This document shows positions 49,406 to 57,894 of a stretch of DNA of 64,000 nucleotides, piece after piece. This DNA comes from a virus: positions 1 through 64,000 of the IMG/VR virus record IMGVR_UViG_3300005529_000029; one strand, 5' to 3'. Under the pieces are notes generated by a model. That model saw only the letters and a list, made by a program, of their open reading frames with translations. It did no database searches and was not told the origin of the DNA. The position numbers and the translations under genes are program-made. Every line of letters begins with the position of its first letter. The stretch's first letter is position 1.

Positions 49406-51049
49406 ATGTCGGCCATAATAGAAGTGCAAAAACCACAGCATAGGAAAGAACGAGCTAACCCGGACTGGCCGGTTAAGGTCTACTCATATTGGATTGAGCC
49501 AATAGGCGATATCCCGGAATGGTTTTGGTTATTCCATGATCATATGCAACTACTCTGGAACGATATGGTGATTGCGCATGATGCTTTTATTGACGAACGT
49601 GAATTCTCTGAAGAATCAGATGGGAAATGGGATACAGATCGTAAACGGCTTGAATTCTCTGGCCTACGTGAGAAGCTCAAGAATGTGGCCAAGTCTAAAA
49701 AGGGTATTCTTCCTAGCTCATGCTATTATGAGGTTAGGGATCGATTTCTCATCACGATGGGCAGATATTGGAATCCTGACTCCACACTAAAACGCAGACG
49801 AAACGAAACAAAGAATTTCGATCTTGGGCGACCTGGAATGAAATTTGGTCGCAATAAAGTACTCATCCCACATGATTTGAATGCTGCAAATATCTCAACG
49901 TCTATTCTCTTTTCTAATAAAAAACCTCTCACCATTTTGCAGCGCACAAAACAACAGGGGCCGACGCGAGGAATTTTTGAGACACTCGGTTATAACTTTA
50001 ACTTTCGCATCAATCTTCATCGGCCGATTCCAAATGGTAATATCAAGCGTATCGCTATTGTCGGGGAAATGGTTAAACCATTTGGATGGCAGTGGCGACT
50101 GAACCTGACCATTGAAGAGCCACCAGTAAGACCTCAAAGGAAGAATGGTAGGGTTGCAGCAATCGACCTTGGATGGCGTTTAATGGACGATTGTATTCGA
50201 ATAGGCGTGTTAGTTGATAACAGTGATAATGCTATTGAACTATCCATTCCGCTGGATTTTGCGAATAATTCGCTAAGACGTCAAAGAGAGCATTTCATGG
50301 ACGTGACCGATGCATGTCTTCCTATACATTCTATTCCAGACATCTGGAAAGCTCAACAGGAGTCAGACCTCATCTTAGAAGTCTGCAAAAATCGTCTAAC
50401 CGCTCTTATTCCTGAGCTTTTACCAAATAAGGTTGCATGGGATAAGGCTCGACATAAGAGTCTTATTAAGTTACTCAATACATTGCGGGAAGATCATCCA
50501 GAGAGTTCCGCAATTGCAGTTATAGAGCAGTGGCGTACGACAAACTGGGTTCTACATAGAAGATGGCGGGCAGCATATGAACGATTCATGAGATGGAGGC
50601 GTGAAATCTACAGAGTCCTGGCTGCGGAGATTGCTTCTACGTATGACGAGATCGTTTTAGAGGATCGTTTGAATCTAGCAGAGATGTCGAGAGACGAACA
50701 GGCACCACCAGCTATCAAAGCAAGTCAAAAATACCGACACTGGACATCGCTTTATCTCTTTAAAGAATGCTTAAAATATGCGATGGATAAACAGCAAAAA
50801 CTCATTATCGCGGGTAAAACTGCTTACTCAACAGCAACTTGCTCAACCTGTGATGGTAAGATTAATACCGATGCTTCACTCTATCTAACCTGTGCTAATG
50901 GGCATACCTTGGATCAGGATCTTAATGCAGCGCGAAACCTATTAAAATCATATCCAGAATGCGAGAGCCTCCCAGGGTTAGAGTCGCCGATTAGGCACTC
51001 GCAACTTTCTAAGTGCGTTAGGACGCTAAGTCTTTTAAAATCACTATAA
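49406..51049 (+). CDS. Compact Cas12 (type V)-like RNA-guided nuclease
   Basis: 547 aa with AAGGAG. The split RuvC is visible: AAIDLGW with Asp254, YDEIVLED with Glu419, and TLDQDLNAARNLL with Asp503/Asp505. A zinc ribbon is C479-STC482 ... C496-ANG-H500, with CxxxH replacing the usual second CxxC. Residues 1-250 hold beta/helical segments likely to bind guide RNA; a 165-residue gap from RuvC-I to RuvC-II carries a helical insertion (WRAAYERFMRWRREIYRVLA). By memory this is closest to compact Cas12m/V-U-like and viral effectors, not Cas12a. The adjacent array supports Cas rather than TnpB. All acidic positions intact, so cleavage is possible. No TnpA. Confidence 0.88.
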   Translation: MSAIIEVQKPQHRKERANPDWPVKVYSYWIEPIGDIPEWFWLFHDHMQLLWNDMVIAHDAFIDEREFSEESDGKWDTDRKRLEFSGLREKLKNVAKSKKGILPSSCYYEVRDRFLITMGRYWNPDSTLKRRRNETKNFDLGRPGMKFGRNKVLIPHDLNAANISTSILFSNKKPLTILQRTKQQGPTRGIFETLGYNFNFRINLHRPIPNGNIKRIAIVGEMVKPFGWQWRLNLTIEEPPVRPQRKNGRVAAIDLGWRLMDDCIRIGVLVDNSDNAIELSIPLDFANNSLRRQREHFMDVTDACLPIHSIPDIWKAQQESDLILEVCKNRLTALIPELLPNKVAWDKARHKSLIKLLNTLREDHPESSAIAVIEQWRTTNWVLHRRWRAAYERFMRWRREIYRVLAAEIASTYDEIVLEDRLNLAEMSRDEQAPPAIKASQKYRHWTSLYLFKECLKYAMDKQQKLIIAGKTAYSTATCSTCDGKINTDASLYLTCANGHTLDQDLNAARNLLKSYPECESLPGLESPIRHSQLSKCVRTLSLLKSL

Positions 51050-51058
51050 ATTGCCGCT

Positions 51059-51289
51059 GTGACAACTCTTGCTCAACCGAGTCTCGGTTGAGACACTGCG
51101 CTGCCAATTCCTTGGCGGAAAGCTCAAAAAGTGACAACTCTTGCTCAACCGAGTCTCGGTTGAGACGTCTTGCCTCTGCTTCTCTCCTCGAGCCTTTCAC
51201 TGGTGACAACTCTTGCTCAACCGAGTCTCGGTTGAGACAGCGGAGGACGCGAGCGACAGCCTACCCTAATCCGCGTGACAACTCTTGCT
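51059..51289 (+). CRISPR. CRISPR array, four repeats (last truncated), three spacers
   Basis: Repeats at 51059-51094, 51131-51166, 51203-51238 are identical 36-mers starting GTGACAACTCTTG and ending in a hairpin CTCAACCGA-GTC-TCGGTTGAG then AC. A fourth (51275-51289) keeps only the first 15 bases. Spacers 51095-51130, 51167-51202 and 51239-51274 are each 36 nt and unrelated. The degenerate end repeat and 3' hairpin imply transcription rightward, from the effector side, with a 5' repeat-derived handle as in Cas12a/Cas-phi-type crRNA. The array starts 9 bases after the effector stop. No leader or anti-repeat is seen. Confidence 0.95.
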
Positions 51290-51363
51290 GAATTTTATTA
51301 ATGAATATATAATTCTGCTGGTTATCATTGGGTTATCTTTTTGAACGAGAGTTTGACGGACCT

Positions 51364-51387
51364 AGGGCTTCGAAAGAGGCCCTTTTC
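51364..51387 (+). terminator. Intrinsic terminator after the CRISPR array
   Basis: AGGGCTTC (51364-51371) pairs with GAGGCCCT (51376-51383) around a GAAA tetraloop, then TTTTC. It ends the dnaN-effector-array unit; the AAA+ gene begins 84 bases later, after an AT-rich stretch with TGTCTACATTTACA and TTGACA-like sequence. Confidence 0.75.
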
Positions 51388-51470
51388 TTTCTCCTTTTCC
51401 TGTCTACATTTACATCTCTTTGTTGACATTCACACCCACATTAACCTAAAAAACATTTACAGGAGTTCTT

Positions 51471-53066
51471 ATGTCTCTTCTTAGCGACGTAAAACGAGCG
51501 CGTTCTTGTTCTGTGCCAATTATCAGGATTACGACCCCTGACCCAATCAATTTGATGTTGACGTTAGCTAATGATGGGGATCCTACCCAGCAACATACTG
51601 AAGCACCAAAAGTCGGTTGGGACTGCATTCGTGGGCATTTCCACCTGAACAAAGCCGGTGAATCCTGGATTAACTCAAAGCTGAGTATTCCCGATCCGAA
51701 GGATGCGAACAAATTCAATAAGACGAACATCGTCACAGCGCCCGAAGCTGTGGGAGTCCTATTATCGCTTCCGGAAAATAGTATAGCTGTAATGCTTAAT
51801 GCCCATCGGTATCTGACCAATGATGCAAATGGCGCGCGGTTTATCCAGGTCCTGATGAATATCAGGGACCGGTTTAAGAATAATGGCCGAACTCTCTTCC
51901 TTCTCACAACCGATTGTCCTTTACCAATCGAGCTACAGCATGACGTCGTGAGTCTCTCAGAAGATTATCCAGATGACAAAGCGCTAAAAGAGATCATCGA
52001 GCCAATCTTTAACGATGCAAAGCTCTCTCCGACCAATGACATGGTTGAGAGAATTGTCGATGGGATTCGTGGATTACCGGCTTTTCCCGCTGAACAGGTG
52101 ACAGCAATGGCAACGACCATTGGCAAAGGCGTCGACGTTGATCTTCTCTGGCGACTAAAAGAACAGCAGATCAAAAACATCAAGGGTTTACGGTTCGACA
52201 CGTCCAGAGAAACATTTGACGATCTCGGTGGGCTCTTAGCCTGGAAGACCTTTACTCACCGGCTTCTCTCAGGGCGACAAAGATTCAAGCTAGTCGTCCG
52301 TCTTGAAGAGATTGAGAAAGCGATGGCTGGAGTTGGCGGCGATGGAAAACACGGTGATACATCGGGTGTCTCGGCCGGGATCCTCGGTTATCTCCTTGAA
52401 GTCTTCGAAGACTATGGCTGGACGGGAGCTTTACTTTTTGGGGTTCCGGGCAGTGGGAAGAGCGCGAGCAGTAAAGCACTTGGCAATACATTCGGAATCA
52501 AAACGATGGTCATGGATATTGCCGGAGCGAAAGAAAGTTACGTCGGTGCATCAGAACAAAATGTCAGAGAGCAGGTCAAAGCAATTAAGGCAATCGGTGG
52601 TAATGACATTTTATTTCTAGCCTCGTGCAATGGACTTGATGCTCTTCCACCAGCTCTAAAGCGTCGGTTCAAACTCGGCGTCTGGTTCTTCAATACTCCG
52701 ACAAAAGAAGAGCGAGAGAGCATCTGGACTATTAACGTCAAGAAGTTCAGCCTGAATGAGAGCCAGGAACTCCCGGATCAAGACGGTTTGACCGGTGCAG
52801 ACATCAGGAATATCTGCGAGATCGCGTATCAGCTTTCGAGTCCGACAGAGGAATGCTCTTTAGCTGAGGCAGCTCAGTACATTGTTCCAGTCTGCAAATC
52901 CGATCCGACTTCAATCACTCAGATGCAGACTCTTGCTGATGGGCGATTCTTATCAGCCAGTTTGCCTGGGATCTATCGAATGAATCCAGAAGAAGAGATC
53001 GCAATTCCTGAGTCAAAACAATCACGTAGATTCGCGCATGAATCCGATCCAGGTTTCACTTTTTAA
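51471..53066 (+). CDS. Ycf46-like AAA+ ATPase with permuted Walker order
   Basis: 531 aa. LKEQQIKNIKGLRFDTSRET then FDDLGGLLAW is the signature seen in Ycf46-type AAA+ proteins. Walker A is GVPGSGKS (Lys330). After it come ESYVGASEQNVR, sensor 1 LASCN (Asn387) and LPPALKRRFKLG. The usual hhhhDE segment between them is missing. A matching VVRLEEIEKAMAG (275-283) with GDTSGVSAGILGYLL-type helix stands upstream of Walker A instead, with Glu replacing the Asp. I recall phage relatives with this order, so the protein is probably active. DUF1257 and DUF2997 genes follow downstream. Confidence 0.8.
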   Translation: MSLLSDVKRARSCSVPIIRITTPDPINLMLTLANDGDPTQQHTEAPKVGWDCIRGHFHLNKAGESWINSKLSIPDPKDANKFNKTNIVTAPEAVGVLLSLPENSIAVMLNAHRYLTNDANGARFIQVLMNIRDRFKNNGRTLFLLTTDCPLPIELQHDVVSLSEDYPDDKALKEIIEPIFNDAKLSPTNDMVERIVDGIRGLPAFPAEQVTAMATTIGKGVDVDLLWRLKEQQIKNIKGLRFDTSRETFDDLGGLLAWKTFTHRLLSGRQRFKLVVRLEEIEKAMAGVGGDGKHGDTSGVSAGILGYLLEVFEDYGWTGALLFGVPGSGKSASSKALGNTFGIKTMVMDIAGAKESYVGASEQNVREQVKAIKAIGGNDILFLASCNGLDALPPALKRRFKLGVWFFNTPTKEERESIWTINVKKFSLNESQELPDQDGLTGADIRNICEIAYQLSSPTEECSLAEAAQYIVPVCKSDPTSITQMQTLADGRFLSASLPGIYRMNPEEEIAIPESKQSRRFAHESDPGFTF

Positions 53067-53071
53067 CCGCT

Positions 53072-53299
53072 ATGGCCAAGAAGTCTAAGACCGTCACTTT
53101 ACATACTTGCGAGCAGGCACATCTACGTTTTGATCGAAGAAAGCGTTCAGAACGTGAAGTCTGTGAGGCTTGCATGGAAGAAAACCAATCTTTCGGCGCA
53201 GTCCAACTGGAGTATTTCAAGGAAGACTTACTGAATCGGCCAGCATTTCCTCAGCGGAGAGCAAAGAATCTCTCAGAGCTAGATGGCGATCGAGATTAG
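53072..53299 (+). CDS. Small cysteine protein
   Basis: 75 aa. HTCEQAHLRFDRRKRSEREV then CEACMEENQ suggests a C/H zinc site. It lies between the AAA+ and the DnaJ-like zinc-finger gene. Unknown. Confidence 0.5.
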   Translation: MAKKSKTVTLHTCEQAHLRFDRRKRSEREVCEACMEENQSFGAVQLEYFKEDLLNRPAFPQRRAKNLSELDGDRD

Positions 53300-53308
53300 G
53301 AGATAAGC

Positions 53309-54067
53309 ATGTCAACTGAACAACAAAGGTTCCTACCTAATATTCCTCCCCAAACTAACTGGCTAAAAGACCACTGCATGAAGGCATATTCTTCATATGA
53401 GAGTCTTCAAGAGCCAGTATCGTTAACGATTTTTGATCAGCAGTGGCTAGCTGTATCTAATGCTCATTATCTCATCATCGTGCGTTCAGAAGAACCTGGC
53501 ACATCAAAGAATCCAATAGAGGCGCGAAGGTTAATCAGCAATGTTCTTAGTAACTATGATGAGGCCCGTGAAGTTAACATTCCATTCTCGTTATTGCAGG
53601 AGTGGATCGGCGAACCCGAAGTTAAGCCACCCTGTGAAACCTGCGAATCAACTGGCTATGTCAAATGTGATAACTGCCACAGTTTTGGATCTATCGATTG
53701 TAAGTGCGACAATTGCAATAACAGTCATCCAAAAGAATGCAAAGAATGCTCTGGTGAAGGCAAAAAGCAATGCGCTAATTGTCGTCACGCAATCCCACCC
53801 ATAACAAGATACGGATATCTTGGCCCAGCTTGGATGAACCTGGATCAGCTATACGCAATCTTTCAGCATTTGATAAGTGACGAGGTTCTTATTAGCGTCT
53901 TACCTATTAGCCCCCAACCTAGCTCTGGATATTTAGTGTTGATGAGGGATTCTTTCGATCAATGGCGCGTAGTGATCATGTCATTGGTTCAGACTGGTGA
54001 ACATAATCCAGCATATCCAACTCTCGATATTACGAAAGGAACCATCAATGCTGGAATCAATCTCTAG
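53309..54067 (+). CDS. DnaJ-type zinc-finger domain protein
   Basis: 252 aa. Residues about 108-165 carry repeated knuckles: CETCESTGYVKCDNC, CKCDNC, CKECSGEGKKQCANC, related to the DnaJ cysteine-rich domain (CxxCxGxG) though several glycines are lost. No J domain is present. N and C termini are beta-rich and unassigned. Such stand-alone fingers bind unfolded protein or nucleic acid. The end overlaps the next gene's start by 20 bases. Confidence 0.6.
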   Translation: MSTEQQRFLPNIPPQTNWLKDHCMKAYSSYESLQEPVSLTIFDQQWLAVSNAHYLIIVRSEEPGTSKNPIEARRLISNVLSNYDEAREVNIPFSLLQEWIGEPEVKPPCETCESTGYVKCDNCHSFGSIDCKCDNCNNSHPKECKECSGEGKKQCANCRHAIPPITRYGYLGPAWMNLDQLYAIFQHLISDEVLISVLPISPQPSSGYLVLMRDSFDQWRVVIMSLVQTGEHNPAYPTLDITKGTINAGINL

Positions 54068-54326
54068 AGAGCAACTCACTGAAAAACTCTTTCTGCATAT
54101 GCTCCAGCGTGATGCCATCGCGGATTGTGGAATGCAGACCGATGAAAGTATTGAAGGTCTAAAGCTGGACGCTAAAGACATTGCTGATCGCATCTATCCC
54201 GATCTGACTGAACAGAACCTCCAACAGCAATTAGACGAAGTTTTTGAGATGGTACGTCTCGTTGAACTCCAACATGAGGCGCGGGTTCTCAGGTATCAGG
54301 CCGCAAGTTTTGAAATAGAGGAGTAG
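54048..54326 (+). CDS. Small helical protein
   Basis: 92 aa from ATG 54048, which has GAAAGGA before it. Helical acidic (REQLTEKLFLHMLQRDAI; LQQQLDEVFEMVRLVEL). Unknown. Confidence 0.55.
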   Translation: MLESISREQLTEKLFLHMLQRDAIADCGMQTDESIEGLKLDAKDIADRIYPDLTEQNLQQQLDEVFEMVRLVELQHEARVLRYQAASFEIEE

Positions 54327-54330
54327 CAAC

Positions 54331-54843
54331 ATGTCCCATATAACGACTGTAGAAAAAGAGATCAAAAACCTGGATGGAGCCAAACGTGCAGCTCAGGCTC
54401 TTGGTCTCGGTTTTGAACTCGGACCTTCACCTGTCAAATATTTCTCCGGTGATGGTCCGGTCTGTGACGCGATTATCTATCTTCCAAAGGCGACCAAGGC
54501 ATCGAAATATACGCTCGGTCTCAGGCTCAATCCAAAGACTGGATGCTATGACCTGTGTGCTGATGAAGAGTTGATTGGTGGTCGTTCCGGAACCGATGAT
54601 TACGGTGTCAACGATCCACTCAGGAAGATTCTTGGCGAAGACTGCCGCAACTTCATGAAGGAATATTCTTGCGAGATTATTCAGGGAACCTATGGCCCGC
54701 TTCTCGCTGGTAATCCCAATCTCAGATTGGAACGAACAAATCACCCTGATGGCAGCATCGACTTCCGAATCTACGACGTAACCGATGTCGAGATCGCGTC
54801 CACGCAGGAAATGATTCAAGACTTATGGCAGGGGGTGGCATAG
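54331..54843 (+). CDS. DUF1257 (Ycf35-like) protein
   Basis: 170 aa. The start MSHITTVEKEIKNLDGAKRA with LGLGFELG is the family's opening, and the central CDAIIYLPKATKASKYTLGL fits too. In cyanobacteria and plastids DUF1257/Ycf35 genes sit near Ycf46 AAA+ and DUF2997 genes, the same combination seen here. Biochemical role unknown. Confidence 0.8.
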   Translation: MSHITTVEKEIKNLDGAKRAAQALGLGFELGPSPVKYFSGDGPVCDAIIYLPKATKASKYTLGLRLNPKTGCYDLCADEELIGGRSGTDDYGVNDPLRKILGEDCRNFMKEYSCEIIQGTYGPLLAGNPNLRLERTNHPDGSIDFRIYDVTDVEIASTQEMIQDLWQGVA

Positions 54844-54845
54844 CT

Positions 54846-55043
54846 ATGGCTAAAGAAATCCATATCAACATTGGCGAGGAAGGCGAGATCACAATCAAAG
54901 CTGAAGGGTACTCCGGAGACGAATGCTTAAAAGCCACTGAACCTTTCGAGCGCGCGCTTGGCCGGAAGAAATCCCAAGATCTCACACCAGAATTTTTCGA
55001 GACGCCAATTCAGCAACAAGAGGAAGATCAGGTAAAGGTTTAA
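54846..55043 (+). CDS. DUF2997 protein
   Basis: 65 aa from ATG 54846 (MAKEIHINIGEEGEITIKAE), followed by GYSGDECLKATEPFERALG: the DUF2997 pattern of two strands and a C...T...L.ALG helix. Immediately downstream of DUF1257 (2-base gap), the usual partner. Confidence 0.8.
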   Translation: MAKEIHINIGEEGEITIKAEGYSGDECLKATEPFERALGRKKSQDLTPEFFETPIQQQEEDQVKV

Positions 55044-55048
55044 GAAGT

Positions 55049-56641
55049 ATGCAAGTCAATAAACCAACGCAACCCGTTCTCACACAATTCACGATCCCTC
55101 CGGCAACTGGATCAGTAGGACAAAAAGTCTGGCAGATAACTTCAAGCCCTCAATTTCAAAACGTTCTTTATCAGTGTGCGCCTGGAGATATCCTTGAGAT
55201 ACCTGCTGGTTCTCGATTGGTAGCACCGGTAGGTGGTTTTATCTTACCGGCTAAAAGTAATCCTCAAGGTCTTTGGATCACTATTCGTTCAAGCCTGGCA
55301 ATAACCTTGTCCCTAGATAAAAGAGTCTCACCTGGCAATCAACTGCAGATGGCTTCTTTAATCGGTCAAGACTCTGGACCTGTCTTATTAACGGCGCAGA
55401 GCCAGTCCAATAACGTGGCGTTTTATTACTTTGCAGGTCTGAATATCACTGTCCTGTCGACTTCGATGCCAGACGCCAAAGACCCTCATACACAGTTCAA
55501 TAGTGGGTTAATTCGACTTGGCGATCTATCTGAGACAAGCCTGTCGCACATGCCACATGACTTCATCTTTGATAGATGCATCATCGCTGGCCAGCCGAAT
55601 CTCAATACCATCCGGGGAATTGCTCTTAATTGCTCAAGAGTTGCAATCGTTAATTGCTATCTTCCCGATTTCCACGCGATTGGGAATGATGCCCAGGCTA
55701 TATGGGGATCGAACGGACTTGGCATGTACCTTATCCAGAATAACTATCTGGAAGGGTCAGGCGAGAATATCATGTTCGGTGGTACTGATCCGAAGATTCA
55801 GGGCCTGATTCCGAGCGACATCATCATCAGAGGTAATACAATTGCCAAACCTCTTACCTGGAAACAGAACGATCCTTCATACCTTGGTTATCATTGGGGA
55901 ATTAAGAATCTGCTCGAGCTGAAGAATGCTCAGCGCGTCCTCATCGAAAATAACGAGTTCTCAGGTTCATGGGCAGATGCTCAGACTGGAATTGGCATCA
56001 GTTTCAAATCGAACAATCAGGATGGAACCGCGCCATGGTGTCAAACCAGCGATGTGGAATTTAGGAATAACAAGATCACCGGCGTTGGTTTAGGAGTCAG
56101 TATTCTTGGCACTGACTTCAATCAGAAAACCGACAATCTGACATCGCGCATCTGGATTCACGATAACGATTTTGCCGACATCAATTCCAGATGGACTGGT
56201 AATACTCAGGCTGCAAGCGGGAACGCGATGCAGGTTCTTTCTGCAGTTGATCTCTTAGTCGAGAATAACAGTTTCGACAATAATGGTAATGCTCTAGTTC
56301 TTGATTCCGCAGACCCAAACTCTACCGTTAAGACAGAGCGATTTGCTTTCAGGAATAACGTCGTCAATTTCGGTCCTTATGGGATTAAGGGCAGTGGCGC
56401 GGCTTCTGGAAATGACAGCATTGCCAAGTTCATAGACGATGCTGATTTCACTGGTAACAACTTTATTGGCGATGTGTCGCTGATCAAACAATATCCCGTG
56501 AATAATAGCATCCTGGCATCCAGGCCAGTGAGGAAGCCGTCTCTACCAACAGCCGATCTGACTATCAAAGGTACGGTTCAATTCGATCCGTTGACCGGAA
56601 AACTGAGTTTTACCAGTGCCCCTATCATAACTCTGGAGTAA
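55049..56641 (+). CDS. Right-handed beta-helix protein
   Basis: 530 aa. PGDILEIPAGSRLVAPVGGF at about residues 45-65, then many beta-helix rungs with asparagine ladders: DFIFDRCIIAG, RVAIVNCYLPDFHAIG, MYLIQNNYLEGSGENIMFGG, SDIIIRGNTI, RVLIENNEFSGSW, DVEFRNNKITGVG, RIWIHDNDF, DLLVENNSFDNNG. I recall similar proteins in Acidobacteriota genomes. Beta helices make tailspikes and polysaccharide-degrading enzymes. No signal peptide is seen. The placement in the early operon, 22 kb from the structural genes, is odd. Confidence 0.8.
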   Translation: MQVNKPTQPVLTQFTIPPATGSVGQKVWQITSSPQFQNVLYQCAPGDILEIPAGSRLVAPVGGFILPAKSNPQGLWITIRSSLAITLSLDKRVSPGNQLQMASLIGQDSGPVLLTAQSQSNNVAFYYFAGLNITVLSTSMPDAKDPHTQFNSGLIRLGDLSETSLSHMPHDFIFDRCIIAGQPNLNTIRGIALNCSRVAIVNCYLPDFHAIGNDAQAIWGSNGLGMYLIQNNYLEGSGENIMFGGTDPKIQGLIPSDIIIRGNTIAKPLTWKQNDPSYLGYHWGIKNLLELKNAQRVLIENNEFSGSWADAQTGIGISFKSNNQDGTAPWCQTSDVEFRNNKITGVGLGVSILGTDFNQKTDNLTSRIWIHDNDFADINSRWTGNTQAASGNAMQVLSAVDLLVENNSFDNNGNALVLDSADPNSTVKTERFAFRNNVVNFGPYGIKGSGAASGNDSIAKFIDDADFTGNNFIGDVSLIKQYPVNNSILASRPVRKPSLPTADLTIKGTVQFDPLTGKLSFTSAPIITLE

Positions 56642-56644
56642 ATC

Positions 56645-56941
56645 ATGTCAGAGATAAGAATTGTCATCAGCCCTGATGGCCGCTTAGTCAGGGCAATCTA
56701 TAACGACAATCTCAGAGAACTCTTTAATAAACTCGGACTGGCGCAAACCCATCGAGCAAGTCACGTTGAACCAGACGAAAACAATAACTGGATAGCTGAC
56801 TGTTCACCTATTGGCGGGCCAAAACTTGGTCCATTCGAACGGCGGGAAGACGCTCTTACCGCTGAGGTTACTTACATAAATACGAAAGGCTTGTTCCAGA
56901 TGACCAGTCCAGACACAAGCCCTTCAAACGGAGATAAATAA
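56645..56941 (+). CDS. Hypothetical small protein
   Basis: 98 aa, four bases after the beta-helix gene. SEIRIVISPDGRLVRAIYND and HRASHVEPDENNNWIADCSP match a familiar small phage family of unknown function. Adjacent to the next gene without gap. Confidence 0.6.
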   Translation: MSEIRIVISPDGRLVRAIYNDNLRELFNKLGLAQTHRASHVEPDENNNWIADCSPIGGPKLGPFERREDALTAEVTYINTKGLFQMTSPDTSPSNGDK

Positions 56942-57892
56942 ATGCCCGATCAAAATACCGAAACCAATGTTTCCGGCTCCAGCATTTTTGACAAAGCAAC
57001 ATGTCTGAGTCTGAAATTATCAGCTTTCCGGACAAATTGCAATGCCAGTATTCAATTGGTCGAAACAGACGCCGATCGAGAGCGCCTAAAACTGAAGAAG
57101 AACAAACTCCAGAATGAGACACTCGACAAGATCAACTCGCGTCATCAGGAGATTCGTAACTACATCGCGAAGCGTTGCCTTCCCAATAATCTATTCCGAT
57201 CTGGGACATATATTCTCCCGGATAAGATATTGAATGACGTCATCCAGTATCTTCACGCTCAGAAGCTGCAACTTGAGCCGTTGATCGAACAGTTCATGGC
57301 CGAATATGAAGATGCCTACGCTAATGATTTCACCGCAGAAAGAGAGGCGCTTCAAAGTCAGTTCAACCTCGAGGATTATCCAGCGCCGGCAAAGGTCAGA
57401 CGTAGGTTTGATATTGAGTGGAACATCTTCACTTACGATGCGCCTGGCAAACTCTCTCGACTCAACCAGGAACTCTTTCTCGAAGAACAGGAGAAGATCC
57501 GCGAACAAGGCAAGCAAACTCTGGAAGAGCTGCAGCAATTAATGAGAGCTCAGTTCGTCCAAGGCGTTGAACATATGCTTGACCGACTTACTCCCGGAGC
57601 AAATGGCAAGAAGAAAATCTTCAAAGACTCCTCGATTAATGGCTTTAAGGAGTGGATCGATTTCTTTGAAGCACGAAACATCGCCGACGATCAGGAATTG
57701 TCAAAGATAGTTGAGCTGGCCAAATTGGCCCTGGATGGTGTAGATCCTGAAGTCCTTCGTAATAACGAAGCAGTTAGAAGCGCAGTTGCTCAACACTTCT
57801 CTGAGATTAAATCAATTATTGACGACTCGATCACTACGACAGGCAGGAAATTCTTTGAGTTGGAGGAGGAACAAAAGCCCGCGGCGGCGTAA
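56942..57892 (+). CDS. Hypothetical helical protein (DUF3150-like?)
   Basis: 316 aa. Almost wholly helical (KATCLSLKLSAFRTNCNASI; RERLKLKKNKLQNETLDKI; LFLEEQEKIREQGKQTLEEL). The middle with YILPDKILNDVIQYLHA and RFDIEWNIFTYDAPG suggests DUF3150, a family seen in phages and mobile elements beside ATPases. Assignment is tentative. Confidence 0.55.
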   Translation: MPDQNTETNVSGSSIFDKATCLSLKLSAFRTNCNASIQLVETDADRERLKLKKNKLQNETLDKINSRHQEIRNYIAKRCLPNNLFRSGTYILPDKILNDVIQYLHAQKLQLEPLIEQFMAEYEDAYANDFTAEREALQSQFNLEDYPAPAKVRRRFDIEWNIFTYDAPGKLSRLNQELFLEEQEKIREQGKQTLEELQQLMRAQFVQGVEHMLDRLTPGANGKKKIFKDSSINGFKEWIDFFEARNIADDQELSKIVELAKLALDGVDPEVLRNNEAVRSAVAQHFSEIKSIIDDSITTTGRKFFELEEEQKPAAA

Positions 57893-57894
57893 CT

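Noticed and set aside
49406-51049. Plain IS605-type TnpB transposon gene
   Set aside because: No TnpA, no transposon ends or omega-RNA-type palindrome at the 3' end, a longer spacing between RuvC motifs, and an adjacent true repeat-spacer array.
51018-51291. Two small frames (63 and 67 codons) over the CRISPR array
   Set aside because: They follow the repeats on both strands and have no start signals; the array explains them.
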